NCBI GenBank assembly: GCA_023264915.1
Contig: JAHFUU010000206.1
Span: 1-5,567, forward strand
Length of the DNA: 5,567 nt
Reading direction: 5' to 3'
Source: Microthrixaceae bacterium
GTDB taxonomy: Bacteria > Actinomycetota > Acidimicrobiia > Acidimicrobiales > Acidimicrobilacustridaceae
Shown here: piece after piece, positions 1 to 5,567 of the stretch
How positions within the stretch are numbered: position 1 is the stretch's first letter
How the letters are laid out: each line of letters begins with the position of its first letter
Notes under the pieces: generated by a model
What the model saw: only the letters and a program-made list of their open reading frames with translations
Told to the model about the DNA's origin: nothing
The model's database searches: none
Program-made: the position numbers and the translations under genes

Positions 1-37
1 GCGGACAACGAACCCACTCCCGGAACGGGAGCTCCAC

Positions 38-76
38 CTGGCCCCGGCCGATGCTCGTCGCACCGGCCGGGGCCAG
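38..76. terminator. Perfect 13-bp GC-rich hairpin, possible terminator of an upstream gene
   Basis: Bases 38-50 (ctggccccggccg) are the exact reverse complement of 64-76, leaving a 13-base loop. A smaller hairpin, ctcccg-gaa-cgggag at 17-31, sits just before it. There is no T-run on either side, so this is not a textbook intrinsic terminator. In high-GC actinobacteria, however, strong stems without a U-tract often mark transcript ends. Its place ahead of a plus-strand gene, with no gene between it and the left edge, fits the end of a unit lying outside the window. A structured leader or a protein-binding dyad is the alternative. Confidence 0.4.
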
Positions 77-137
77 CTCCCTCTGTGGCCGAGGGATGCG
101 CGGGTCACGTCTCTGGCCAGTGGCAACATCGTGAGTC

Positions 138-347
138 GTGGCTACGACGATCTACGGCGTGCTCGCCCTGACCTTCATGATGCTCATGTACGCGCTCGAG
201 CAGAGAGACCGGCGTTACGTCGCCGCGTTCGCCGTCGGCTGCGTGCTGTCGAGCGTCTACGGGTTCCTGTCAGGAGCATGGCCCTTCGGGGTCGTCGAGC
301 TGATCTGGGCGTCGATCGCGCTTCACCGCTTCCGCGGCAGCACCTGA
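138..347 (+). CDS. Small hydrophobic membrane protein of unknown function (69 aa)
   Basis: The product is a short integral membrane protein whose function I cannot name. Residues 3-20 form one hydrophobic helix. A charged loop follows (EQRDRR, 21-26), then a second helix at about 27-46. A third hydrophobic stretch at 50-62 follows the WPFG turn (48-51), giving two or three membrane segments. The GAWPFGVVE stretch (46-54), with Glu54 next to a membrane segment, resembles small conserved membrane proteins I recall from actinobacteria and other bacteria. That is memory, not a search. The GTG at 138 is chosen because an in-frame TGA lies at 132-134, so no longer version exists, and because the first helix begins right after it. 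Internal ATGs at 177, 180 and 186 would cut that helix. No Shine-Dalgarno sequence precedes the GTG, so translation may be leaderless. Arg-rich reading frames overlapping it look like shadows. Confidence 0.65.
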   Translation: MATTIYGVLALTFMMLMYALEQRDRRYVAAFAVGCVLSSVYGFLSGAWPFGVVELIWASIALHRFRGST

Positions 348-510
348 GCAGCGCCGGTCAGCCGGTCCGCCAGCCGGTGGCCAGCCGAGTGCCCCACGTC
401 GTGGCGCCCGGCCGTAGCCACCCGTTTCAACCCGCACGCGCTGGTGACACCAGCTGGCACCATCTGCTCCGGTATCATCGACCTGTCATAGCAAAGTGCG
501 ATTGAGCCGA

Positions 511-516
511 AGGGGG
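511..516 (+). promoter_or_regulatory. Ribosome binding site that favours the ATG at 525
   Basis: The purine run AGGGGG ends 8 bases before the ATG at 525 but only 2 bases before the ATG at 519. Normal Shine-Dalgarno spacing therefore points to 525 as the start of the binding-protein gene, with 519 as the less likely alternative. The two choices differ by only two residues. Confidence 0.55.
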
Positions 517-524
517 CGATGCGC

Positions 525-2189
525 ATGGCGCTGAGAGGCGGACCCACGGCGCGCATCACAGGCGCGATCCTCGGGGCCATCGCCGTCGTGGCAGTGATGG
601 CCACGTCCTGCAAAGGGGCGGGCTCCAAGGACACGACCGGTGACGAGGGCTCGAGCGGGTCGACGGTGTTGACACCGAACAAGTCCGGAGGGGTCGTCAC
701 CGGGCCAGCCGACAAGGCTCCGATCGAAGGTGGCCAGATCCGCTTCGCGATCGAGGCCGAACCCGAGGGTCTCGATCCGACCCGGTACGCGTTCTCACAG
801 GCAGGCAACACCGTTGCTTCGGCGGTCTTTGACCCGCTGGCCACCCTGGACAAGGACGGCAACGTCGTCCCCTACCTCGCCACGGGTTTCGATCACAACG
901 ACGACTACACGGTCTGGACCATCGGCCTGCCCTCGGGCGTGACCTTCCATGACGGAACGCCGCTCACCGCCGATGTCGTCGTACAGGTGCTCGAGGCCTA
1001 CCGCGCATCGCTCATCACCGGCCCGAGCGTGAAGGGCATCGTCACCTCAGTAGCCACCAAGGACCCGACGCACGTCGAGGTGAAGACGGCATTTCCGTAC
1101 CGCTATGTGCCAGGGGCCATGGCCTCCCAGATCGGCTACATCTTCGCGCCGTCGATGCTCACCAACCCCGACCTCGCCAAGAAGCCGATCGGAACGGGGC
1201 CCTTCATCATCGACCAGCACGAGGACGGCCGCTTCTGGAAGTTCAAGAAGAACCCCGGCTACTGGCGGAAGGGCCTCCCTCACCTCAACGCGATCGAGTT
1301 CGACCCCATCGCCGAGGATGCCGACAGGCTGCAGAAGCTGGACAAGGGCGACGTCGACATGATCCATACCATCGCGGGTCAACAGTTCGCAGAGCTGCGC
1401 AACATGAAGGACCTGAAGCTGGTCGAGAACCGGTTCGGCGACAAGGCCTTCTTGATGCTGAACACGACGAAGCCGCCCTTTGACAACGTCACCGCACGGC
1501 GCGCTGTCGCCTACGCGACCGACTCGGCGAAGTGGCGCAAGGACATGTACGCCGACGTGGCAACCCCTGCCAACAGCCCCTACGGGCCGAACCAACCCGG
1601 ATACCTCACTGACAACGGCTTCCCGCAGTTCAACCCTGCCAAGGCCAAAGAGCTCGTCGCTCAGTACAAGCAGGAGACAGGGAACGAGCTCGAGTTCACC
1701 TTCCTCGCTTCTGCTGACGTGAACAACGCCCGGGATGCGCAGCTGTTCGCTCCGGCGTTCGAGGCGGCCGGCATGAAGGTGAAGATCGTGCAACGGCCAC
1801 AGATCAACCTGCTGGGCCAGGTTGCGGCGGGGGACTACCAGCTCAGCCAGTTCAGGTTGTTCTCCAACCCCAGCCCCATCGTCGACGCCACCTTCTATCG
1901 CAGTGCCGCCATCCAAGCGATCTCACTCAACTTCCCGCGCTATGGGAACCCCGAGATAGACCAAGCGGTCGAGAAGGCTGCCGGCACCGACGACCGGATC
2001 AAGCAAGATCCCGACTTCCAGCGGATCTCGCGCATCTTCGCCGAGCAGGTGCCCTATGTGTGGCTCGGACAGCTCACCTGGGCCCTGGCTGCCAACGAGC
2101 GAGTCAACGGTGTGGCTGGTGCCGCCAACGGGACCGTACCCACGCTCATGCCGCGCACCTGGATCGCGGAGCTGTCCCTCAGCAGCTGA
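525..2189 (+). CDS. ABC transporter substrate-binding lipoprotein, family 5 (SBP_bac_5)
   Basis: This is the extracytoplasmic solute receptor of an ABC importer of the oligopeptide/dipeptide/nickel class (family 5). It would be lipid-anchored outside the membrane and deliver ligand to a permease. Numbered from the ATG at 525 (554 aa), it opens with a basic n-region, a hydrophobic stretch (about 14-26) and a lipobox-like MATSC with Cys29 as the likely lipidated residue. A Gly/Ser/Thr-rich tether follows to about residue 66. The mature domain shows family-5 hallmarks: LDP (83-85), FHDGTPLTA (141-149), IGTGPF (222-227) and KNPGYW (242-247). The length is normal for the family and I see no break. 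The ligand cannot be read from the sequence; peptides are the default, but this family also binds sugars, opines and metals. No permease or ATPase gene is adjacent. The neighbour downstream is convergent, so this is an orphan receptor here or belongs to a transporter encoded elsewhere. The 519 start would add two residues. Confidence 0.93.
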   Translation: MALRGGPTARITGAILGAIAVVAVMATSCKGAGSKDTTGDEGSSGSTVLTPNKSGGVVTGPADKAPIEGGQIRFAIEAEPEGLDPTRYAFSQAGNTVASAVFDPLATLDKDGNVVPYLATGFDHNDDYTVWTIGLPSGVTFHDGTPLTADVVVQVLEAYRASLITGPSVKGIVTSVATKDPTHVEVKTAFPYRYVPGAMASQIGYIFAPSMLTNPDLAKKPIGTGPFIIDQHEDGRFWKFKKNPGYWRKGLPHLNAIEFDPIAEDADRLQKLDKGDVDMIHTIAGQQFAELRNMKDLKLVENRFGDKAFLMLNTTKPPFDNVTARRAVAYATDSAKWRKDMYADVATPANSPYGPNQPGYLTDNGFPQFNPAKAKELVAQYKQETGNELEFTFLASADVNNARDAQLFAPAFEAAGMKVKIVQRPQINLLGQVAAGDYQLSQFRLFSNPSPIVDATFYRSAAIQAISLNFPRYGNPEIDQAVEKAAGTDDRIKQDPDFQRISRIFAEQVPYVWLGQLTWALAANERVNGVAGAANGTVPTLMPRTWIAELSLSS

Positions 2190-2219
2190 ACGGTCTCGGC
2201 TGTGACCTCGTCTTCCCGA

Positions 2220-2247
2220 GGGCGCCCCATCTTCCCCCGGAGCGCCC
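2220..2247. terminator. Candidate hairpin terminator between convergent genes
   Basis: GGGCGC (2220-2225) pairs with GCGCCC (2242-2247) across a 16-base loop, 30 bases after the stop of the binding-protein gene. There is no T-run and the loop is long, so the structure is weak evidence alone. Its place in a 92-base gap between two genes that face each other is where termination is needed. A second small stem with a tctt loop lies at 2255-2268. Confidence 0.25.
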
Positions 2248-2276
2248 GGTCTCACGCCGTCTTCGGTGCGAACGCC

Positions 2277-2292
2277 CGCGCCTACCGGCGCG
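2277..2292 (-). terminator. Short hairpin spanning the diguanylate cyclase stop codon
   Basis: CGCGCC (2277-2282) and GGCGCG (2287-2292) form a 6-bp GC stem with a 4-base loop. The minus-strand TAG stop (2284-2282) lies in the loop and stem. It could help end the minus-strand transcript, but there is no T-run and it may reflect GC-rich sequence only. Confidence 0.2.
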
Positions 2293-3733
2293 CCTCTGGG
2301 ACAGAGCGCTGCTCGGGGACACCCTCGAAGTGCGCGAAGCAGTTGCGACCGCGGCGCTTGGCCTCATAGAGGGCCATGTCAGCTTCACGTATGAGCGACT
2401 CGGGATCTCCGGCGTCTGCCGAGGCCGTGCTGATGCCGATGCTGCATGACACGCGGACGGATTGGCCTTTGATGATGAACGGATCGGCCGCCGCTTGGTT
2501 GATCCGGCGCGCGAGGGTCTCTGGGTCCTCTGCTACGCCAACCACGACGAACTCATCTCCTCCGAAACGGGCGACCGTGTCGACTTCGCGCACCGTGGCC
2601 TGAAACCTGCTCGCGACCTCGGCCAGCAGAAGGTCGCCGAAGGGGTGGCCGAACCGGTCGTTCACCTCTTTGAACCTGTCGAGATCACAGAACAGCACGT
2701 TGATCGACCCGAGCTCTCCGCGGCGGCGGCGCGCCAGTGCCTGGTTGATGCGGTCGTACAGCAGAGTGCGGTTGGGCAGGCAGGTGAGGCTGTCATGGGT
2801 CGCCCGGAAAGCGAGCTCTTCCTCGATGCGGTAACGCTCGAAGGCAACCGTCGCGAGTGACATCGCCTCGTCCATCACACGTTGCTCAGGTGGTGGGGGC
2901 CGGTGCGGCTGGCACCAGTAGAGGGCGAAGGTACCTATCAGTGTTCCCTTGCTGGCGGAGACCACAGGTGCGATCCAGCAGGACCTGTAGCCGTCTGAGA
3001 TCGCCGCGTCACGAACCCTTGGCCACATCTCCTCGCTACCGAAGTCACCAACGGTCACCGGGTGGCCAGCCAGCAGCGACGCCCCAACCGGAGAGTCCAG
3101 ATCCGCCTCGATGCCATCGAGCGCCGCCGCGAACGGCGCGGACAGGCCCGGTGCACATGCCAGGCGGAGTGTCATGCCGTCGTCTGCGACGCGCTGCATC
3201 GCGACCTTGGCACCTGCCACCTGGGACTCGACATGCTGAGCGATGGCGGCGAGCACGTCGGCGAGCGGGCAGCCCTCAGCCACCATCCCGACGATCCGTG
3301 CGTTGTTCTGCCGGACCCTCTCGGTCTCGACTCGTTCAGTGATGTCACGGGTCGTGATGACGGCAAGCCCGAGTGGGTGGTCCTCCGGCAGACGACTCAC
3401 CAGCGCCTCCACATGGCGGAAGCTGCCGTCCTTGGCCACCTGGCGGAAGACTATGGGTTCCACGGGCGAATGGCCGGCGAGCTGGTCCATGGCGAGAGCG
3501 ATCGTGCGGTCGCGGTCGTCGGGATGCATCGACTCAGCAGCATCTGAGCCGATCACCTCCTCGGGGCCGAAACCACTCATGCGAAACACCGCAGGGCTTG
3601 CATAGGTGCACCGGCCTGACGCATCCACGACCGTGATCAGATCGGATGTGTGGTCTAGCAGCGCTCGCAGAGCGTCGGGGCCCAGGGCAGGCCCGACGTC
3701 GTTGAGGTCTCCGGTCGGCTCGGGTAGCTCCAT
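2282..3733 (-). CDS. Diguanylate cyclase with PAS and GAF sensor domains (PAS-GAF-GGDEF)
   Basis: The product (483 aa) should make the second messenger c-di-GMP from two GTP in the cytoplasm, under control of two sensor domains. A PAS domain spans about 20-135, with MHPDDR at 69-74 and a closing TRDITERV that leads into a signalling helix. A GAF domain spans about 147-300. The GGDEF domain (about 308-470) begins with the usual DSLTCLPNR (314-322). It keeps the metal-binding Asp350 in FCDLDRF and the guanine-contacting Asn358 and Asp367, at the same spacing as in PleD. The catalytic signature is RFGGDEF, with GGDEF at 391-395. An inhibitory RxxD site (Arg382-Asp385) sits five residues before it, so product feedback is likely. 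There is no EAL or HD-GYP domain and no membrane segment, so it looks like an active soluble cyclase. The ligands of PAS and GAF are unknown. The ATG at 3733 follows a plausible ribosome binding site. It lies 97 bases after the SDR gene on the same strand. Confidence 0.94.
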   Translation of the reverse strand: MELPEPTGDLNDVGPALGPDALRALLDHTSDLITVVDASGRCTYASPAVFRMSGFGPEEVIGSDAAESMHPDDRDRTIALAMDQLAGHSPVEPIVFRQVAKDGSFRHVEALVSRLPEDHPLGLAVITTRDITERVETERVRQNNARIVGMVAEGCPLADVLAAIAQHVESQVAGAKVAMQRVADDGMTLRLACAPGLSAPFAAALDGIEADLDSPVGASLLAGHPVTVGDFGSEEMWPRVRDAAISDGYRSCWIAPVVSASKGTLIGTFALYWCQPHRPPPPEQRVMDEAMSLATVAFERYRIEEELAFRATHDSLTCLPNRTLLYDRINQALARRRRGELGSINVLFCDLDRFKEVNDRFGHPFGDLLLAEVASRFQATVREVDTVARFGGDEFVVVGVAEDPETLARRINQAAADPFIIKGQSVRVSCSIGISTASADAGDPESLIREADMALYEAKRRGRNCFAHFEGVPEQRSVPEARR

Positions 3734-3743
3734 CGACTTCCCG

Positions 3744-3752
3744 CCTTTCCTT
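3744..3752 (-). promoter_or_regulatory. Likely ribosome binding site of the diguanylate cyclase gene
   Basis: On the minus strand AAGGAAAGG lies 10 bases before the ATG at 3733, a slightly long but acceptable spacing. A second purine run, GGGAAG at 3742-3737, is only 3 bases from the ATG and too close. Having its own site means the gene need not rely on coupling to the SDR gene upstream. Confidence 0.45.
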
Positions 3753-3830
3753 GGTGTCCACTCATCGCGCCAGGGGCCCCGAGATCTGGCACCTTGAACG
3801 ATACGCCCTCGCAGCGCACGGATCGACTGC

Positions 3831-4604
3831 TCAGGGTGGTATGTGCTCCCCGCCGTTTACGTCGAGCACCGCGCCGGTGACCTCGCTGCAGTAGCGCGAC
3901 AGCAGCATCAAGATCGCTCCCGCGCAGCTGCGGTCGGTGGGGATCCGCCCGAGGGGGTTGCGCGACGCGATGTCGTCATAGATGTCCTGCTCGGGCACAC
4001 CGGCTCCTTCCGCTGTCATCTGAAGGTAGAAGCGAACGCCGGGCCCATCCATCCAGCCCATCACGGCCTGGTTGACCCGGATCCCGTCCTCGCCGAGCTC
4101 GATCGCCAGGTACTTGGTCGCACACGCCATCGCCGCCTTCGCGACCGCATACCCGCCCTGGCCCCGCAGCGGCTTGCGCGTTGCCATCGTCCCTACGTTG
4201 ACGATCGAGCCGCCACCGGCAGCCTTCAGCTGCGGCACCGCGAGGCGGGTCATCCGCAACGCTCCGTGCAGGATCACCTCGATCCCGTCACGAAGCGCCT
4301 CGTCCCGGGTCTCCAGCAGATCCTCGAATCCGGGGTGGGCATAGGCGCTGTTGACCAGACCGGTGAGCTTCCCGAAGTGCCCGACAGCAGTCTCGACAGC
4401 GAGGGCGCAGTCTGCCTCCTGCCGGACGTCGCACTCGACGGCGATCGCCGCCCCACCAGCCTCGGCCTGGATCTCGGCGGTCACGCGCTTCGAGCGGGCA
4501 GCCATGACGACCTTCGCGCCCTCCGCGACAGCGCGCCGCGCGAGCTGTGCGCCGAGCCCGGCACCGACGCCGGTGATGAGGACAACTTCGTCTTCGAGGA
4601 TCAC
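3831..4604 (-). CDS. SDR-family NAD(P)-dependent oxidoreductase
   Basis: This is a classical-length (257 aa) short-chain dehydrogenase/reductase, a soluble Rossmann enzyme that would oxidise an alcohol or reduce a carbonyl; the substrate is unknown. The nucleotide-binding motif is TGVGAGLG (11-18). CDV at 58-60 gives the Asp59 that contacts adenine, and NSA (85-87) stands for the usual NNAG. Arg37 after the second strand, with no acidic residue there, suggests NADP(H). The active site keeps Tyr152 and Lys156 (YAVAK). The usual catalytic Ser, 13 residues before Tyr, is Thr139, and the usual Asn is Ile111. The later PG motif reads MG (182-183). The C-terminus TGAVLDVNGGE is normal for SDRs. The start is the GTG at 4604, not an upstream codon: Rossmann strand 1 begins at once, GGAGGG lies 6 bases upstream, and GTG overlaps the sulfotransferase stop in GTGA. 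The frame stays open upstream to 4880, but that stretch is a shadow of the sulfotransferase gene. Coupling suggests a shared pathway. Confidence 0.93.
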   Translation of the reverse strand: MILEDEVVLITGVGAGLGAQLARRAVAEGAKVVMAARSKRVTAEIQAEAGGAAIAVECDVRQEADCALAVETAVGHFGKLTGLVNSAYAHPGFEDLLETRDEALRDGIEVILHGALRMTRLAVPQLKAAGGGSIVNVGTMATRKPLRGQGGYAVAKAAMACATKYLAIELGEDGIRVNQAVMGWMDGPGVRFYLQMTAEGAGVPEQDIYDDIASRNPLGRIPTDRSCAGAILMLLSRYCSEVTGAVLDVNGGEHIPP

Positions 4605-5567
4605 AGGTAGCCCTCCATGTAGCCGCCGAAGTCCCGCTCGATCTGGGCCGCGGACAACCCGAAGTCCTCGGGTGCATAGCGGTGGGAGCCGTGGCGTTCC
4701 TGGCTGTTCATCTCGCGGTAGATCTCGAGGGCTTCGAGATCTTCGGGTCCGGCTTGCAGCCCGAGGCCGACCATGACGCGCTGTGCAGTGCCGACGGGGT
4801 CCGCGACCGTGCTCTCGAACGGTACGTCGACGAATCGGTCCGGATGTTGGGTGCGCACCTCGGGCAACGTGTTGAGGCACTCGGCGAGGCGAGCGTTCCA
4901 GTAGCGGGCGATCTCCTCAGGATCGACGTGGTCTGTGTAGCGCGACATCATCGTCACGACCATCGAGGCGTAGGACGGGACGGCCGACACCGGAGAGCGA
5001 TGGGTCATGACGATCCGGCAGTCGCCGAGCTCATCCAAAACAGTGGCGATGGCGGTGAGGTGATGAGGTGACTTGAGCACCCAGCGCTTGCCGTCGCGGC
5101 TCCCGTCTTGCCATTGGAGGACCTGTAGCCACTCGCGAAGCTCTCGGTATGCCCTCGCCTGGTCGAATGACCGCAACCACATCCCGTAGGTCGGCACCCA
5201 GTAGAAGGAGTCCCAGCTCATGGCCGTGAACGAACGGTCGAGCAACAGCACATCCTCCTCGGGCGAATCCCATGAGACCGCGTGCATGCCGTCGAATCCG
5301 GGCGAGTGCGACACGAACAGCTCAGTCATCGCCCTGGCTCTCTCCTTTCGGATCTCAGCATCGGGACCTTCGCCCGGGAACGGAACGGGGTAGGAGCACT
5401 CCCAGTTCAGCGTCGAAGTGAGCTGCGGTGACGCGGCGAGCAGCCTGTGCAACAGGGTCGAGCCCGTGCGAGGCAGCCCGCATATCACAGCAGCGACCCG
5501 TACCTCGGTGTCGAGGATCTCGGGATGATCGCTTTGGAGCTTGCGCAGCCGCAGCCGGTCCGCCAGA
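4601..5567 (-). CDS. PAPS-dependent sulfotransferase family protein, 5' end cut by window edge
   Basis: This enzyme family transfers a sulfuryl group from PAPS to a hydroxyl or amine of a small molecule or lipid; the acceptor here is unknown. The visible 321 residues include the 5'-phosphosulfate loop GLPRTGSTLLHRLL (30-43) and the 3'-phosphate motif RIVMTHRSPVSAV (184-196), with Arg190 and Ser191. SPEEDVLLL (101-109) and WVLKSPHHL (162-170) are typical of the bacterial Sulfotransfer_3 (PF13469) type. A GTG at 5488 could be taken for the start, but it encodes the Val of the strand entering the PAPS loop. The same frame stays open to the window edge and reads like family sequence (DHPEILDTEV, 13-22). 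The real start is therefore outside the window, and perhaps 50-80 residues are missing relative to the usual length of about 380-400. The stop overlaps the SDR start by 4 bases, so the two genes form an operon. Family assignment is firm; the substrate is open. Confidence 0.92.
   Translation of the reverse strand, partial: LADRLRLRKLQSDHPEILDTEVRVAAVICGLPRTGSTLLHRLLAASPQLTSTLNWECSYPVPFPGEGPDAEIRKERARAMTELFVSHSPGFDGMHAVSWDSPEEDVLLLDRSFTAMSWDSFYWVPTYGMWLRSFDQARAYRELREWLQVLQWQDGSRDGKRWVLKSPHHLTAIATVLDELGDCRIVMTHRSPVSAVPSYASMVVTMMSRYTDHVDPEEIARYWNARLAECLNTLPEVRTQHPDRFVDVPFESTVADPVGTAQRVMVGLGLQAGPEDLEALEIYREMNSQERHGSHRYAPEDFGLSAAQIERDFGGYMEGYL
4611..4616 (-). promoter_or_regulatory. Ribosome binding site fixing the SDR start
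   Basis: On the minus strand GGAGGG ends 6 bases before the GTG at 4604 and lies within the last codons of the sulfotransferase gene. With the GTGA stop/start overlap at 4604-4601, this is a classic arrangement for translational coupling and decides the SDR start. Confidence 0.75.

Noticed and set aside
473..478. TATCAT as a -10 promoter element for the binding-protein gene
   Set aside because: No -35-like hexamer sits at 16-18 bases upstream. The nearest candidates, TGGCAC at 455 and GTGACA at 444, are at the wrong distances.
2..505. A plus-strand open frame running from the left edge to 505
   Set aside because: Its product is Arg-rich low-complexity sequence with no recognisable domain and it overlaps the better small membrane protein gene in another frame. 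It is typical of GC-rich shadow frames.
323..862. A 179-codon minus-strand open frame overlapping the binding-protein start
   Set aside because: It is antisense to the clear family-5 binding protein, with no domain and no ribosome site; treated as a shadow.
1047..1916. A long minus-strand open frame (289 codons) antisense to the binding-protein gene
   Set aside because: Its composition is Val/Leu/Gly/Arg-rich without motifs, and the plus-strand frame has clear family signatures. Long antisense frames are expected in GC-rich genes.
3769..3790. Inverted repeat GCCAG/CTGGC between the SDR and diguanylate cyclase genes
   Set aside because: The stem is only 5 bp with a 12-base loop and no T-run. 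It is too weak to call a terminator or operator.
4605..4880. Upstream extension of the SDR frame to a possible start at 4880
   Set aside because: The extra residues are Arg/Pro-rich and lie within the sulfotransferase gene in another frame. The Rossmann fold begins right at the GTG at 4604, which has a good ribosome site.
1..5567. A CRISPR array, phage genes, transposon ends or a defence system
   Set aside because: I found no regularly spaced repeats, transposase or integrase motifs, tRNA genes or defence-type domains on either strand by reading.

Overview
The window looks like chromosomal DNA from a high-GC actinobacterium. GC content is high by eye (not computed), GTG starts occur, Shine-Dalgarno sites are GGAGG-like, and the gene set fits: a family-5 solute-binding lipoprotein, a PAS-GAF-GGDEF protein, an SDR and an actinobacterial-type sulfotransferase. 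An Acidimicrobiia-like or mycobacteria/Nocardioides-like lineage is my best guess. That assignment is inference from family memory, not a database match.

Layout. Positions 1-137 hold no convincing gene but carry a perfect 13-bp hairpin (38-76), probably the end of an upstream transcription unit. A 69-residue hydrophobic protein follows (138-347, +). After 177 bases of non-coding DNA comes a solute-binding lipoprotein of an ABC importer (525-2189, +), with no permease or ATPase gene in view. A short convergent gap (2190-2281) with small hairpins separates it from three minus-strand genes, read right to left: a sulfotransferase whose start lies beyond the right edge (5567-4601), an SDR oxidoreductase (4604-3831) and a diguanylate cyclase (3733-2282).

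How the genes relate. The sulfotransferase and SDR overlap by 4 bases (GTGA), and the SDR ribosome binding site lies inside the end of the sulfotransferase. They are almost certainly translated from one message and may act on the same or related small molecules. The diguanylate cyclase lies 97 bases further downstream. It may be read from the same message or have its own promoter; nothing decisive is visible. The binding protein and the small membrane protein have no evident tie to that operon.

I see no mobile element, CRISPR array, tRNA, rRNA or phage gene. Nothing amounts to a clearly new system. The most informative points are the coupled sulfotransferase-SDR pair and the unusual active-site residues of the SDR (Ile and Thr where Asn and Ser are usual, with Tyr and Lys kept).
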